The notes beneath the pieces were generated by a model. The model saw only the letters and a list, made by a program, of their open reading frames with translations, was not told where the DNA came from and did no database searches. From AP-15 sp963716115 (GTDB lineage: Bacteria > Pseudomonadota > Alphaproteobacteria > ATCC43930 > CGMCC-115725), in the NCBI GenBank assembly GCA_963716115.1, contig CAVQSZ010000020.1, positions 186,001 through 250,000 of the forward strand: a DNA stretch of 64,000 bases, written 5' to 3'. Of the stretch, positions 24,520-34,356 are shown piece after piece (the first letter of the stretch is position 1; every line of letters begins with the position of its first letter). The translations under genes and the position numbers were made by a program.

Positions 24520-25514
24520 AGCCGGCGCCCCGCCTGCAGGCGGATGCGCGGATCGAGGACCGCCAGCGCCAGGTCCGAGATGAAGACGCCGATCACGGTC
24601 AGAAACGCCATGAACATCAGGAACGAGCCGGCGAGATACATGTCCTGGCTGCGCAGCGCCTCGAGCAGCATCGGCCCGGTCGTCGGCAGCGACATCACCA
24701 CCGACACGATCGCCGCGCCGGAGATCACGTGCGGCAACAGCGAGCCGATGTCGGAGATGAACGGGTTCAACGCCATGCGCAGTGGATATTTGAACAACAG
24801 CTTGATCGGGCGCATGCCCTTGGCGCGGGCGGTGACGACATACTGCTTTTGCAGCTCGTCGAGCAGGTTGGCCCGCAGTCGCCGGATCATCGCCGCCGTC
24901 CCCGCCGTGCCGATGACGACCACCGGGATCCACAGATGGGCCATCACCGAAAAGACCTTTGGCCAGGTCCACGGCTGGTCGACATATTGCGCATCCATCA
25001 GGCCGCCGATCGAGATCCCGAGATAGACGTTCGACAGATAGAGCAGCACCAGGGCCAGCAGAAAGCTCGGCGTCGCCAGCCCGAGAAAGCCGAGCAAGGT
25101 CAAGGCGTGGTCCGACCAGCTGTATTGGTGCGTCGCCGAGTAGACGCCGATCGGGAAGGCCACGAGATAGGTGAACAGGATCGTCGTGAAGGAGACCAGA
25201 AAGGTCAGGAACATGCGATCGCCGACGACCTCGTTGACCGGCAGGTTGTAGGCGAACGAAAAGCCCATGTCGCCGTGCAGCAGCCCGACGGCCCAAAACA
25301 CGTATTGCTCCCACAACGGGCGGTCGAAGCCGTACTGCGCCTGCAGGAAATGGATCTTGGCGAGGTCGGTCGCCTCGCCCGAGGCCTGCAATTCGGCGAT
25401 ATAGGTCGAGAAGTAGTCGCCGGGCGGCAGGTTGATGATCGTGAAGATGACGATGCTGATCGCGATCAGGGTCGGGATCATGATCAGGATGCGGTGGACG
25501 AGGTAGCTCAGCAT
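24516..25514 (-). CDS. Oligopeptide-type ABC transporter permease (DppB/OppB family)
   Basis: The 332-residue protein begins with the standard DppB helix 'YLVHRILIMIPTLIAISIVI' and contains 'QYGFDRPLWEQYVFW', five further membrane helices and the EAA loop 'YVVTARAKGMRPIKLLFKY'. It pairs with the DppC-like permease downstream to form the membrane channel. The gene begins 16 bases beyond the substrate-binding protein gene, so all the transporter genes are co-transcribed. Substrates of this family range from peptides and nickel to sugars, so the name is by family only. Confidence 0.93.
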   Translation of the reverse strand: MLSYLVHRILIMIPTLIAISIVIFTIINLPPGDYFSTYIAELQASGEATDLAKIHFLQAQYGFDRPLWEQYVFWAVGLLHGDMGFSFAYNLPVNEVVGDRMFLTFLVSFTTILFTYLVAFPIGVYSATHQYSWSDHALTLLGFLGLATPSFLLALVLLYLSNVYLGISIGGLMDAQYVDQPWTWPKVFSVMAHLWIPVVVIGTAGTAAMIRRLRANLLDELQKQYVVTARAKGMRPIKLLFKYPLRMALNPFISDIGSLLPHVISGAAIVSVVMSLPTTGPMLLEALRSQDMYLAGSFLMFMAFLTVIGVFISDLALAVLDPRIRLQAGRRL

Positions 25515-25530
25515 CGCCGCGCCCCGCCTC

Positions 25531-27448
25531 TCAAGGGCGCGCGGTTGACGCGGATTTCGCGCGCGTCTCGGGCGTGTCGAACCAGAACTGGTCCGGCTTG
25601 TAGATGCCGAAATAGGCGCCGGGGTCCCAATTGTAGATCCCTTCCTTGGGCACGTTGCGCAGATTGACGTTGACGACGACCGGCTGCAAGACGCCGGCGA
25701 CGGTGCCGATCGAAAACACCTGATCGGCCCAGATCTCGAGGATCTCGGCGCCAGACCCGCTCATGCTCCTCGGCCGAGGACGCGTCGAGCCAGCTTTCGT
25801 ACAGCCCCTTCAGCTGGATCGCCGACGGCAGGTCGGGGGGCTCGCCGGCGGTTCCCTTGGTCTCGTAATACTGACCCCATTTCGGCCATTCGAGCTGCTG
25901 CTGGCTGGTCGGGGCGAACTCCCAGGGCGAGGCCGCGGCGCTGGCGAGCCCGTCCTCGATCCCCTTGTCGATCGACATCAAGGTCTCGCCGGCGAACACC
26001 CGCCGCCGGAACAAGGTCAATTGCGACGGCTTGGCGAAGAGCTTGACGCCGATATGCCGCCAGGAATCGCGGATCAATTCGAGCACGTCCGATTGCTCGG
26101 TCGACTCGCCCGAATTTTCGACGATGATCTCCATCGGCCGGCCGTCGGGCAGCAGCCGCACCCCCTCGCTGCCGCGCCTGGTCAGCCCGATCAAATCGAG
26201 CAGGCGATTGGCCTCGCGCACATCATAGCCGGCCCAGGCAGAGCGGTATTCGGGCTGGTAGAGCGGGCTCTGCGGCAGCACCGTGTTCTGCCCCTCGATC
26301 GCCAGCCCGAAATAGATCGCCTGATTGATCTCGTGACGGTTGACGGCGAGCGACAGAGCGCGGCGAAAGCGCACGTCGCGCACCAGCGCGCGCCAGCCTT
26401 GGTCGTTGACGTTGAGGTTCGGGTAGAGCGCCAGCTGGCTGCCGGGGCCGGTGCGCCACAGCCGCACCGTGAAGTCGTTGCGCTGCGCGCTCTCCTTCAG
26501 AAAGGTGTAGTTGTCGAAACGCAGGTAGCGCGCCTGAAGGTCGCTCTCGCCGGCACCGGTCTTGGCCGGGATGATCTTGTTGTCGGCGATCGACAGCACG
26601 ACGCGGTCGATATACGGCAGCTGACGCCCGACTTTGTCGACCCGGTAATAATAGGGGTTGCGCTCGAACACGAAGCGCTCCGCCGGCGGCTTGGTCTTCA
26701 ATATCCACGGCTGCAAGGACGGCAGATCGGGGTTGTCGTTCCGATACATCGCATCCATGCGGTTGTGCAGCGCCGCCCAGCTGCGCTGCTTGGCCTTCTT
26801 GACCAGCGCCTCGAGCGCGGCCTTGTCGGCGTACTTCATATGAAACTGCTTCAGGTAATGCGCCGGGCGATAGATGAAGAGCGGGTCCGGGCCGGCGATA
26901 TCGGGCAGAAACAGCGGGTTCGGGCGCGACCAGCTGTAGCGCACCGTGGTGTCGTCGAGCACCTCGAAGCGCGGCGCCTCGCCCCGCGGCAGCATCGACA
27001 CCGGCAGGCCCGACGGCGACAATTGCTTGTTCTGCGCAATGTCCTCATACCAATAGCGGAAATCCTCGGCGGTGAACGGATGGCCGTCCGACCATTTGTG
27101 GCCCCGGCGCAGATGCAGGGTGAAGATGCGCCCGTCCTCGACATCGATCGATTTGAGGATGTCGGGCTCGAGCGTGAGCGAGGGGGTGTAGCCGACCAGG
27201 CGCGCATAGCCGTACACCACCATCATGCGGGTGTCCTTGGGGCCGGCCATCAGCATCCGCAGCTCGCCGCCGGGCTTGCCCACCGCCTCGACCTCGGCCA
27301 CCGCCGGATCGCTCGGCGCCCGGTCCTCGACTTTCGGCAATTTGCCGCTCGCCACCGCATCCTTGAAGAACGGCGTCTCCTTGAGCTCGGCGCGCGCCGC
27401 GCTCGCCAGCGCCAACAGGAGGATCAGGGCCAGGCTTATCCGGTGCAA
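25531..27448 (-). pseudogene. ABC transporter substrate-binding protein (family 5), one frameshift
   Basis: An N-terminal signal peptide ('MHRISLALILLLALASAARA') precedes a family 5 extracellular solute-binding protein of about 638 residues. Typical segments are 'LHLRRGHKWSDGHPFTAEDF', 'RFRRALSLAVNRHEINQAIY' and the C-terminal 'EIWADQVFSIGTVAGVLQPV'. The C-terminal 77 codons lie in the next frame, and removal of one base near 25751 restores the whole. The fold and length match the proteins that supply large family 5 importers with peptides or complex ligands. The rest of the gene is undamaged. Confidence 0.9.
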
Positions 27449-27464
27449 CCGCCGCTCCTCGGGC

Positions 27465-29372
27465 TTAGGCCCGCGCCAGGCCGGCCGCGCGCGGCGCTGC
27501 GACCGGCGGCGGCGCCCGCGCCGCCACCCAGTGGCCCGGCGCGATCTCGATCAGCTCGATCGGGCTTCCCGGCTCACGGCGGAAAAGCTCGGGCCACGCG
27601 CCGGGGTCGGAGGCCTTGTCTTCCATCAGGCGGTCGAAGTCGAGAGGGGATTGCGGGTCGGGCGTGGGCACCGCGGCGAGCAGCGCCTGGGTATAGGGAT
27701 GCGTGGGATTGCGGAACAAGGTCGCCCGGTCGGCGATCTCGACGATGCGGCCGGCGCACATCACCGCGATGCGGTCGGCGATGTAATCGACCACCGCCAG
27801 ATTGTGCGAAATGAACAGATAAGTCAGCGACAGCTTTTTCTTCAGATCCATCAGAAGATTGAGGATCTGCGCCTGGATCGACACATCGAGCGCCGAGGTC
27901 GGCTCGTCGCAGATCACCAGATCGGGGCGCAGCGCCAGCGCGCGGGCGATGCCGATGCGTTGGCGCTGGCCGCCGGAGAAGCTGTGCGGGTAGCGCCGGA
28001 CATGGTGAAGATCGAGCCCGACCAGGGTGACAAGCTCGTGCACCATCTCGCGCCGCGAGCGCGCCTCGCCGACCCCGTGGATGACGAGCGGCTCCTCGAT
28101 GATGTCGTAGACGGTCATGCGCGGGTTCAGCGACCCGAACGGGTCCTGAAAGATGAACTGCACCTGCCGCCGAAACCGCTTCAGATCGTCGCCCTCGAGC
28201 GCCAGCACGTCGGTCGGCGCGCCGCGGTCGTTGAAGGTGATCGATCCCGAATCGGGGGCCACCGCGCGCAGCAGGAGCTTGCTCAAGGTGGTCTTGCCGC
28301 AGCCGCTCTCGCCGACCAGGCCTAGGCATTCGCCGCGCTCGATGCGCAGGCTGACATCGTCGACGGCGACGACCTGGGCCGCCGATTTGCGGCTTCCGAA
28401 CCAGCCGCTCTTGCGAATCGAAAAGGCCTTGCGCACCGCCAGGCATTCGAGCAGCGGCCCGTTGGCGTTGGCCGGCCACTCCGCCTTCTCGGCCATCAGA
28501 TGCGGCGCCTCGCCGGCGGCGATCTCGCGGATCGGCACCAGGCGCTCGCCGGGCTTCATGTCGAAACGCGGCACCGCCCGCAGCAGCGCCTTGAGATAGG
28601 GATGCTCGGCGCGCCCGAAGATGTCGTCGAGCGAGCCGCTCTCCATGACCTCGCCGCGGTACATCACGACGATCTCCTCGGCGACGTTGGCGACGACGCC
28701 GAGGTCGTGGGTGATCAGCAGCACCGCCATGTCGAGCTCGTGCTGCAATTCGAGGATCAGCTTGAGGATTTGCGCCTGGATCGTCACGTCGAGCGCGGTC
28801 GTCGGCTCGTCGGCGATCAGCAGCGCCGGACGGCAGACCAGCGCCATCGCGATCATCGCGCGCTGGCGCAGCCCGCCCGACAATTCGAAGGGATAGCTGC
28901 GCAGGGCGCGCTGCGGGTCGGGAAAGCCGACCAGGCGCAGCATCTCGGCGGTCAGCTCGGCGGCTCGCGCGGCCCCGACCGGGCGATGCAGCCGCAACGC
29001 CTCGCCGACCTGGTTGCCGACGGTGTGGAGCGGCGACAGCGAGGTCATCGGCTCCTGAAAGATGATCGAGATGCGGCCGCCGCGGATCGCCCGCATCGCC
29101 GCGCCGTCGCGCGGCAATTTTGCGAGGTCGACGGCCGGCGCGTCGAGGCGCGGGTCGGCGAAAAGGATCTGGCCGCGAGTGATCTGCCCGCTCCGCGGCA
29201 GGATGCGCAGGATCGACTGGCTGACGACCGATTTCCCCGACCCCGATTCGCCGACCAGCGCCACGGTCGAGCGGGGCCGGACGCGGAACGAGACGCCGGT
29301 GACGGCGCGGATGAACCCGCCCGGCGCGGCGAAGCGGACATGCAGGTCGCGCACACTCAGAAGATCGCTCAC
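27465..29372 (-). CDS. Fused double-ATPase of an oligopeptide-type ABC importer (DppD-DppF fusion)
   Basis: The 635-residue protein joins two nucleotide-binding domains. The first (residues about 1-265) has Walker A 'ALVGESGSGKSVVSQSI', signature 'LSGGLRQRAMIAMALV' and Walker B 'LLIADEPTTALD'. The second (about 320-590) has Walker A 'GLVGESGCGKTTLSKLL', signature 'FSGGQRQRIGIARALALRPD' and Walker B 'DLVICDEPTSALD'. Both H-loop histidines are present. The GTG start at 29372 overlaps the stop of the small membrane protein gene by four bases (GTGA), linking the importer to the glycan cluster. Such fusions replace the separate OppD and OppF ATPases. Confidence 0.93.
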   Translation of the reverse strand: MSDLLSVRDLHVRFAAPGGFIRAVTGVSFRVRPRSTVALVGESGSGKSVVSQSILRILPRSGQITRGQILFADPRLDAPAVDLAKLPRDGAAMRAIRGGRISIIFQEPMTSLSPLHTVGNQVGEALRLHRPVGAARAAELTAEMLRLVGFPDPQRALRSYPFELSGGLRQRAMIAMALVCRPALLIADEPTTALDVTIQAQILKLILELQHELDMAVLLITHDLGVVANVAEEIVVMYRGEVMESGSLDDIFGRAEHPYLKALLRAVPRFDMKPGERLVPIREIAAGEAPHLMAEKAEWPANANGPLLECLAVRKAFSIRKSGWFGSRKSAAQVVAVDDVSLRIERGECLGLVGESGCGKTTLSKLLLRAVAPDSGSITFNDRGAPTDVLALEGDDLKRFRRQVQFIFQDPFGSLNPRMTVYDIIEEPLVIHGVGEARSRREMVHELVTLVGLDLHHVRRYPHSFSGGQRQRIGIARALALRPDLVICDEPTSALDVSIQAQILNLLMDLKKKLSLTYLFISHNLAVVDYIADRIAVMCAGRIVEIADRATLFRNPTHPYTQALLAAVPTPDPQSPLDFDRLMEDKASDPGAWPELFRREPGSPIELIEIAPGHWVAARAPPPVAAPRAAGLARA

Positions 29373-29890
29373 AGCGCCTCTCGCCTCGGTTCGCCGACGG
29401 CGAAATCGGCGAGGCGCGGCCTGATCCCGAGCGCCTCCAGATTGGCCGCGGTGGCCGGGTTCAGCGACAGCCCGCGCGCCTCGGCGGCTTGCGCGGCGCG
29501 CCCGACGACCTGGTTGAAGCCCTCGATCCGGCTGTCCATGCGCAAGATCGACGCGCCGGCGCGCAATTCGAGCTGCATCCAGCCGTCGCGGCGGTCGCGG
29601 CGGGTCGAGAAATAAGCGAGCTTCAGGCCGTCGAGCTCGCGCCAGGAAATCGATCTGCCGATCGGCCCCGAGCACCGCAACGCGTCTTCGGTCATTTCGA
29701 CGCGGGTCCCGTGGCGCAGCGCGGTGCGCACGCCGAACACCGAAAAGAGGACGGCGAAGCCGCCCAGCACGGTCCCGGCGACGGCCCCGACCGAGGTCGT
29801 CGCCAGGATCGCGGCGACCGGGACAAACCCGGCCGCGGCGCGCAGATAATCGCCGATCATCGCGGAGCCTGGGTAGACGTGGCGGGTCAT
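29369..29890 (-). CDS. Small membrane protein with PH-like domain, unknown function
   Basis: The 173-residue protein has two adjacent hydrophobic helices around residues 18-55 ('GFVPVAAILATTSVGAVAG', 'VLGGFAVLFSVFGVRTAL'). A beta-rich region of PH-like type follows: 'RVEMTEDALRCSGPIGRSIS', then 'ELDGLKLAYFSTRRDRRDG'. I do not know the family. It begins inside the deacetylase stop codon and ends inside the ATPase start, so it is locked in the operon. It may help locate or regulate membrane-bound enzymes of the cluster. Confidence 0.7.
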   Translation of the reverse strand: MTRHVYPGSAMIGDYLRAAAGFVPVAAILATTSVGAVAGTVLGGFAVLFSVFGVRTALRHGTRVEMTEDALRCSGPIGRSISWRELDGLKLAYFSTRRDRRDGWMQLELRAGASILRMDSRIEGFNQVVGRAAQAAEARGLSLNPATAANLEALGIRPRLADFAVGEPRREAL

Positions 29891-30693
29891 GCCGCGGCGG
29901 CGGGCGGCGGCGCGAAGACCTCGCCGGCGGCGAGCCAGCGCGCCGCCGGGTGCGCGCAGACGATCGCCACGAGCCGGCGCAAAAACGCGTCCGCCGCCGC
30001 GTCCTGGACCAGGTGATGCGTCAGGATCCCGGTCGGCTCGGCGCTGTCGACCTGGCCGCGGCGGCGGGCGCGCAAATGGCCGACAATCCCGCTCAGCGCC
30101 GCTTCCCGGCCGATGAAGCCGCGATCGCCGGCCCAGGCGACGAGGTCGACATGAACATTGCATTCGAGCACCCCGGGGGCCGGACAGACCGCCCTTCGCG
30201 GCTTGACCCGCGACAGCGCGCCGATGCCGCATTCCGCCAAAAACAGCAGAAGCCCGTCGTCGAAGCGGTTCCACGGCGGCGCCAGCACGGCGAGCGCGGC
30301 GCCCCCGAACAGCTCCGTCATCCGCGTCCGGCCGCGGGCGAGGTCGGCCGCCGCCGCCGCGCGCGGGCGGGTCGGCGGGAATTCGCTCTTTTTGCCGCCG
30401 GCGGCGTGGTCGACGTGGAGCCAGCCGTGCTGGACGACGCCGCCGCACCGCGGCGAGCCGGCAAGGCGCGCGGCGAGGCTCGCATCGGCAAGGCCGGGGA
30501 TTACCGCGAAGGTCACCGGCGCCTCGCCGGCGACCGCGAGCAGCCGGTCGAGCCGGTCGCCCGCCGTCGCCGCGTCGTCGTCGCGCCACCACAATGTCGC
30601 CTCCCGGCCCGCCTCCCGCCAGCGGTCGAGCTCGCCGGTCAGATCGGCCCAGCCCGCAGGCGTCACCCGGGTCTCTCGCAGCCGATCGATCAT
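29887..30693 (-). CDS. Polysaccharide deacetylase-like protein
   Basis: The 268-residue protein resembles a NodB-fold carbohydrate deacetylase subfamily: 'TLWWRDDDAATAG' carries the acidic metal-binding residues, and 'GWLHVDHAA' and 'LAPPWNRFDDG' follow as motif-like elements. 'GILTHHLVQD' near the C-terminus supplies further histidines. There is no signal peptide, so it acts in the cytoplasm or on lipid-linked intermediates. Its overlap with the neighbouring glycosyltransferase gene supports a role in making or trimming a sugar polymer, for example deacetylating a GlcNAc-containing intermediate. The substrate is inferred only. Confidence 0.8.
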   Translation of the reverse strand: MIDRLRETRVTPAGWADLTGELDRWREAGREATLWWRDDDAATAGDRLDRLLAVAGEAPVTFAVIPGLADASLAARLAGSPRCGGVVQHGWLHVDHAAGGKKSEFPPTRPRAAAAADLARGRTRMTELFGGAALAVLAPPWNRFDDGLLLFLAECGIGALSRVKPRRAVCPAPGVLECNVHVDLVAWAGDRGFIGREAALSGIVGHLRARRRGQVDSAEPTGILTHHLVQDAAADAFLRRLVAIVCAHPAARWLAAGEVFAPPPAAAA

Positions 30694-31895
30694 GCGCCGA
30701 TCATATCGTCAGTCGATGAGGTTACCAAATTCTGAACAGCGCCCGACGGACGCCGGATCATGCGCGCGATCAGCCGGGCGGTGCGCCCTGCGCCCGCGGT
30801 GTCGATGGCCGCCGCGGCGGGTCCGCGGGCAAGAGCGCGCCCGATCGCCTGGGCGAGCCGCGGCGGCGACAGCTCGGCCTCGGCCACCAGCTCGACGACG
30901 CCCCGCTCGGCGAGCCACCGCGCCCGCAGGCTCTGCTCGGTCTCGCGCCCGGCCGCAAACGGCACGACCACGGCGGCGGCGCGGGCGGCGAGGATGTCGA
31001 GCACGGTGTTGTATCCGGCCTGGCTCACCGAAACCCGACAACGCCGCAGCATGCGGGGAAATTCCGGCCGATAGCGTTCGAGGACGGCGCCCTCGGGCAG
31101 CCGGCCGCGGAGCGCGGCGAATTCCGCTTCGGGCAGGTTCGGGCCGGCGAGCAGACGCCAGGCCGCATCGGCGAGGCAGCCCTGCCGCCGGGTCTCGATC
31201 GCCGTCGCCAGGAGCCGGCCGCCGACGGCGCCGCCGCCGGCCGACACCAGGACTTCGCCGGCGCCGGCGACATCGTCCGCCTCGCCGGGCGGCGCCGGCG
31301 GCGCGACATAGCCGGTATAGGCCAGCCGGGCGGCAAGCGCCGCGGCCTCGGGGAAGCTCGCTTCGAGCGGGATCGCCTTGGGGTCGCCGTGCACCAGCAC
31401 GCCATCGAAATCGGCGCGCACGCGGTCGACGATGGCCTGCCGCCGCGCCGCGTCCTCAGGCGCCACGACAATGTCGCGCAGCGAGCAGAAGACCAGCGGA
31501 CGCGGCCGGCGGCCCCGCGCCGCCGCGATCAGCGGGTCGAGCTCGAAGCGGAAGGCGCGCCGGCCGAACGGGAAGGCCTCGATCACCACCGCGTCGGGCC
31601 GCGCCGCGGCGAAGGCGGCGACCAGCGCCGCGGCCCTCGTCCTTTTCAGCGCATCGTCGATCGGCCGGCCGGCGGCGTCGACAAGGTCTCTGAAGCCGGC
31701 GTCGCGCGCCCGGATCGGGGCCAGCTGGACGACGCGGCAGGCGCGGGTCCGGCCCAGCTCCGCGACCGGCTCTCCGCCCGAGACCAGGGTCACCGACAGG
31801 CCTTCGCCGGCGAGCGCGTCGACGATGTGCAACGCGCGCCGCAGATGCCCGATCCCGAGCAGGTGCTGGACATAAAAGAGGACGGCGCCGGTCAC
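30690..31895 (-). CDS. MurG-like glycosyltransferase (GT28-type fold), first of two in the cluster
   Basis: The 401-residue protein has a GT-B fold: N-terminal 'YVQHLLGIGHLRRALHIVDA' (glycine-rich GIGH, typical of GT28/MurG-like proteins), then 'LVSGGEPVAELG'. The C-terminal donor-binding half holds 'VLVSAGGGAVGGRLLATAI' and 'SVSQAGYNTVLDILAARA', the acceptor/donor signature of COG4671-type proteins. The GTG start at 31895 is used because the homology begins there. It is the same type as the gene at 34353, so two related transferases flank two GT4 enzymes. Donor and acceptor are unknown. Confidence 0.85.
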   Translation of the reverse strand: MTGAVLFYVQHLLGIGHLRRALHIVDALAGEGLSVTLVSGGEPVAELGRTRACRVVQLAPIRARDAGFRDLVDAAGRPIDDALKRTRAAALVAAFAAARPDAVVIEAFPFGRRAFRFELDPLIAAARGRRPRPLVFCSLRDIVVAPEDAARRQAIVDRVRADFDGVLVHGDPKAIPLEASFPEAAALAARLAYTGYVAPPAPPGEADDVAGAGEVLVSAGGGAVGGRLLATAIETRRQGCLADAAWRLLAGPNLPEAEFAALRGRLPEGAVLERYRPEFPRMLRRCRVSVSQAGYNTVLDILAARAAAVVVPFAAGRETEQSLRARWLAERGVVELVAEAELSPPRLAQAIGRALARGPAAAAIDTAGAGRTARLIARMIRRPSGAVQNLVTSSTDDMIGA

Positions 31896-31929
31896 GGCCC
31901 GGGGCTCCGGCGCGGCTCCGGCGCGCAGC

Positions 31930-33036
31930 TCACGCGGCCCGCGCCGGGCGCAGCGCGTCGATGATCGCGGCCAGCCGGCGCGCGGCGGGCGGCAGGTCGT
32001 GCTCGGCCAGCACCCGCCGCCGAGCCGCCGCGGCGAAGGCGGCGCGGCGGCCATGATCGACGATCAGGCCCCGCGCCGCCGCCGCGAAGGCGGCCGCGTC
32101 GCCGGGCGGGACGAGCAGCCCGCTCACCCCCGGCGCGACGACCTCGCCGACGCCGCCGCCCGCGCCCGCCACCACCGGCAGGCCGCTCGCCTGGGCTTCG
32201 AGGAGGGCCATGCCGAAGGCCTCGTTGACCGCCGGCCACACGCAAAGGTCGGCCGCCGCCAGCCGCCGGGCGACCGCGGCCGGGTCGAGCGCGCCGGCCC
32301 AGGCGACGCGCCCTGCGAGCGGGGCCAGCGCGCGCTCGACCTCGGGCCGCGCGGCGCCGGCCCCGACCACCTCGAGCGACCAGTCGAGATCGAGCAGCCG
32401 CGACAAGGCGTCGCCGAGGATCCGGTAGGAGGCGAGCTTGTCGCCGCGCCGCATCATCGCCACCGCGATCAGGCGGGGCCGGCCGGCCGGCCGCGGCCGC
32501 CGCGGGGCAAATTCCCGGGCATCGAGAAACGGCTTGACCGGCGCCCAGCGCGAGGGATCGGGCAGCAGCGGCAGGACGCAATCCCGGTCGGCCGGGTTGA
32601 GGCCGATCACCGCGTCCGCCCGCCGGATCGCGCGCTCGACGGCGCGATGGCCGGCCGCCCAGGGGCCGCCCGCCTGCTTCGGCGCCCAGGACGCCTCAGC
32701 GGCGACATAGGGAATGCCGAGCGCGCCGGCGACGGCCGGGCCGAGAAAGTCGGGCGCCTTGTGATAGAGGTGATAGGTGAACCACAGCTCGGGCGCGGAC
32801 CGCGGCGCAGAATCGAACCGGCGCGCCAGCCGCCCGGCCAGACGCCCGCCGACCGCCGCCAGCCGCGCCAGCCGCACCGGGTCGCCGCCGCCCTCCCAGC
32901 TGCGGAAGCGGGAGGCGAGGACGGCTTCGTGGCCGGCGAGGGTCAGGGCGGCGAGAAACAGCTGCGCCATCCGGCGGTCTCCCGACGGGACCGGGTGGTC
33001 GGGCGACTTCAGCGGCGCATAAAAGGCGATGCGCAT
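31930..33036 (-). CDS. GT4-family glycosyltransferase, first copy
   Basis: The 368-residue protein has the GT4 arrangement: 'RIAFYAPLKSPDHPVPSGDR' at the N-terminus, and in the C-terminal half 'VVGAGAARPEVERAL', 'LCVWPAVNEAFGMALLEAQA' with the conserved E(x7)E pair, and 'VSGLLVPPGD'. These retaining enzymes add sugars from nucleotide sugars to glycans or lipids. The gene begins nine bases downstream of the stop of the second GT4 gene and ends 34 bases before the next start. Confidence 0.88.
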   Translation of the reverse strand: MRIAFYAPLKSPDHPVPSGDRRMAQLFLAALTLAGHEAVLASRFRSWEGGGDPVRLARLAAVGGRLAGRLARRFDSAPRSAPELWFTYHLYHKAPDFLGPAVAGALGIPYVAAEASWAPKQAGGPWAAGHRAVERAIRRADAVIGLNPADRDCVLPLLPDPSRWAPVKPFLDAREFAPRRPRPAGRPRLIAVAMMRRGDKLASYRILGDALSRLLDLDWSLEVVGAGAARPEVERALAPLAGRVAWAGALDPAAVARRLAAADLCVWPAVNEAFGMALLEAQASGLPVVAGAGGGVGEVVAPGVSGLLVPPGDAAAFAAAARGLIVDHGRRAAFAAAARRRVLAEHDLPPAARRLAAIIDALRPARAA

Positions 33037-33045
33037 GCGCGCGCT

Positions 33046-34356
33046 TCAACCCGCGGCGGTGAGCTCGGGCGTGTCGGCACAAGCCGCGCCGCGACCGCCC
33101 GGCGGGGCGAGGCCAAAGCGCGCCGCCAGGGCGTCGATGCCGGGGTCCATCGCGAAGACGCCGCGCACCCGGCGCTCGCCGGCGCTGCCCAGCGCGGCGC
33201 GCCGGGCCGGGTCACGGATCAGGCTCGCAATCGCCGCGGCCAGCGCCCTCGGGCTCGCGGCGGGCGCGAGGAGCCCCGTCACTCCGTCCTCGATCAGCTC
33301 GGGGATCCCCGACACCTGGGTCGAGACGCAGGCGAGGCGCTGACTCTGCGCTTCGATCAGCACGTTGGGCAGGCCGTCGCGGTCGCCGTCCGCGGCCACC
33401 TTCGAGGCCAGCACAAACAGATCGGCCTCGCGGCAGGCGGCGAGCACCTCGGGCTGCGCCCTCGAGCCGCGCCATTCGATGCGATCGGACAGCCCCAGGG
33501 CGTCGGCCCGGCGCCGCAACGCGGCGGCGAGCGCGCCGCCGCCGATATGGACAAAGCGCCACACGAGGCCGGGCGGCAGCAGCGCCAGCGCCGCCAGGAG
33601 GTCGTCGTAGCCCTTCTTTTCGACGGCCCGGCCGACCGACAGCAGGACCACCGGACACGCGGGGTCGCCGCCGTCGCCGCCCGGCGGGCGCGGCGGCGGC
33701 GGCGGAAACCGGTCGAGGTCGAGCCCGTGGTAGCACAGCGCCAGCTTCTCCGGACGCGGCGCGAGGCCGGCGAGGTGGCGATGGCCGGCGGCGGTGCAGG
33801 TCACCGCCCAGCCCGCCTCGGCGAGCTTCTCCCGCTTTTCCCAATCGGGGGTGGTCCAGATGTCCTTGGCGTGCGCCGACACGGTCCAGCCGCGCCCGGT
33901 GATCAGCGCCGCATAGCGCGCGACCGAGGCCGGCGTGTGCAGAAAATGGGCGTGCAGATGGCCGATCTCGTCGGGCAGCTCGGCCGCCAATACCAGGGCC
34001 TGGCCGAAGCGGCGGATGCGGTTCGGCGTCGGATCGCGCCACAAATCGGCGACCCAGACGCGCCAGGCCCGGTGGTATCCGGCGCGGCGGCGGGAGCGGC
34101 GCCAGCCGCGCCAGACGCGGCGCGGCTCGCGCCACAGATATTCCGGGAGATAGAGGACCGGCGCGCGGATCCGCCGGTGGACCGGGTGGGTCTTGCGGTC
34201 GGTCGGCTGGCGCAGCGACACGATCAGAACCTCCAGCCCGCGCTCTTCGAGGGCGAGGATCTCCTGGGCGATGAAGGTTTCCGACAGCCGCGGATAGCCC
34301 TTCAGGACAAAGGCCACCGGCCGGGCCGCGCCCACGGGTGCCGACCCCGCGCTCAC
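33046..34356 (-). CDS. GT4-family glycosyltransferase, second copy
   Basis: The 436-residue protein opens with 'VAFVLKGYPRLSETFIAQEI', the entry of the EPS-type GT4 group, and has 'LHAHFLHTPASVARYAALIT' and 'TVSAHAKDIW' in the first half. In the second half 'LFVLASKVAADGDRDGLPNV' and 'LIEAQSQRLACVSTQVSGIP' carry the E(x7)E motif. A GTG start at 34356 is chosen: it overlaps the preceding stop by four bases, and the ATG at 34410 would overlap by 58. By family it probably transfers a hexose to a polysaccharide intermediate. Confidence 0.9.
   Translation of the reverse strand: MSAGSAPVGAARPVAFVLKGYPRLSETFIAQEILALEERGLEVLIVSLRQPTDRKTHPVHRRIRAPVLYLPEYLWREPRRVWRGWRRSRRRAGYHRAWRVWVADLWRDPTPNRIRRFGQALVLAAELPDEIGHLHAHFLHTPASVARYAALITGRGWTVSAHAKDIWTTPDWEKREKLAEAGWAVTCTAAGHRHLAGLAPRPEKLALCYHGLDLDRFPPPPPRPPGGDGGDPACPVVLLSVGRAVEKKGYDDLLAALALLPPGLVWRFVHIGGGALAAALRRRADALGLSDRIEWRGSRAQPEVLAACREADLFVLASKVAADGDRDGLPNVLIEAQSQRLACVSTQVSGIPELIEDGVTGLLAPAASPRALAAAIASLIRDPARRAALGSAGERRVRGVFAMDPGIDALAARFGLAPPGGRGAACADTPELTAAG

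Noticed and set aside
22600..25026. A long plus-strand reading frame opposite the enolase and permease genes.
   Set aside because: It is a GC-driven shadow; the complementary strand holds recognisable permease and enolase motifs.
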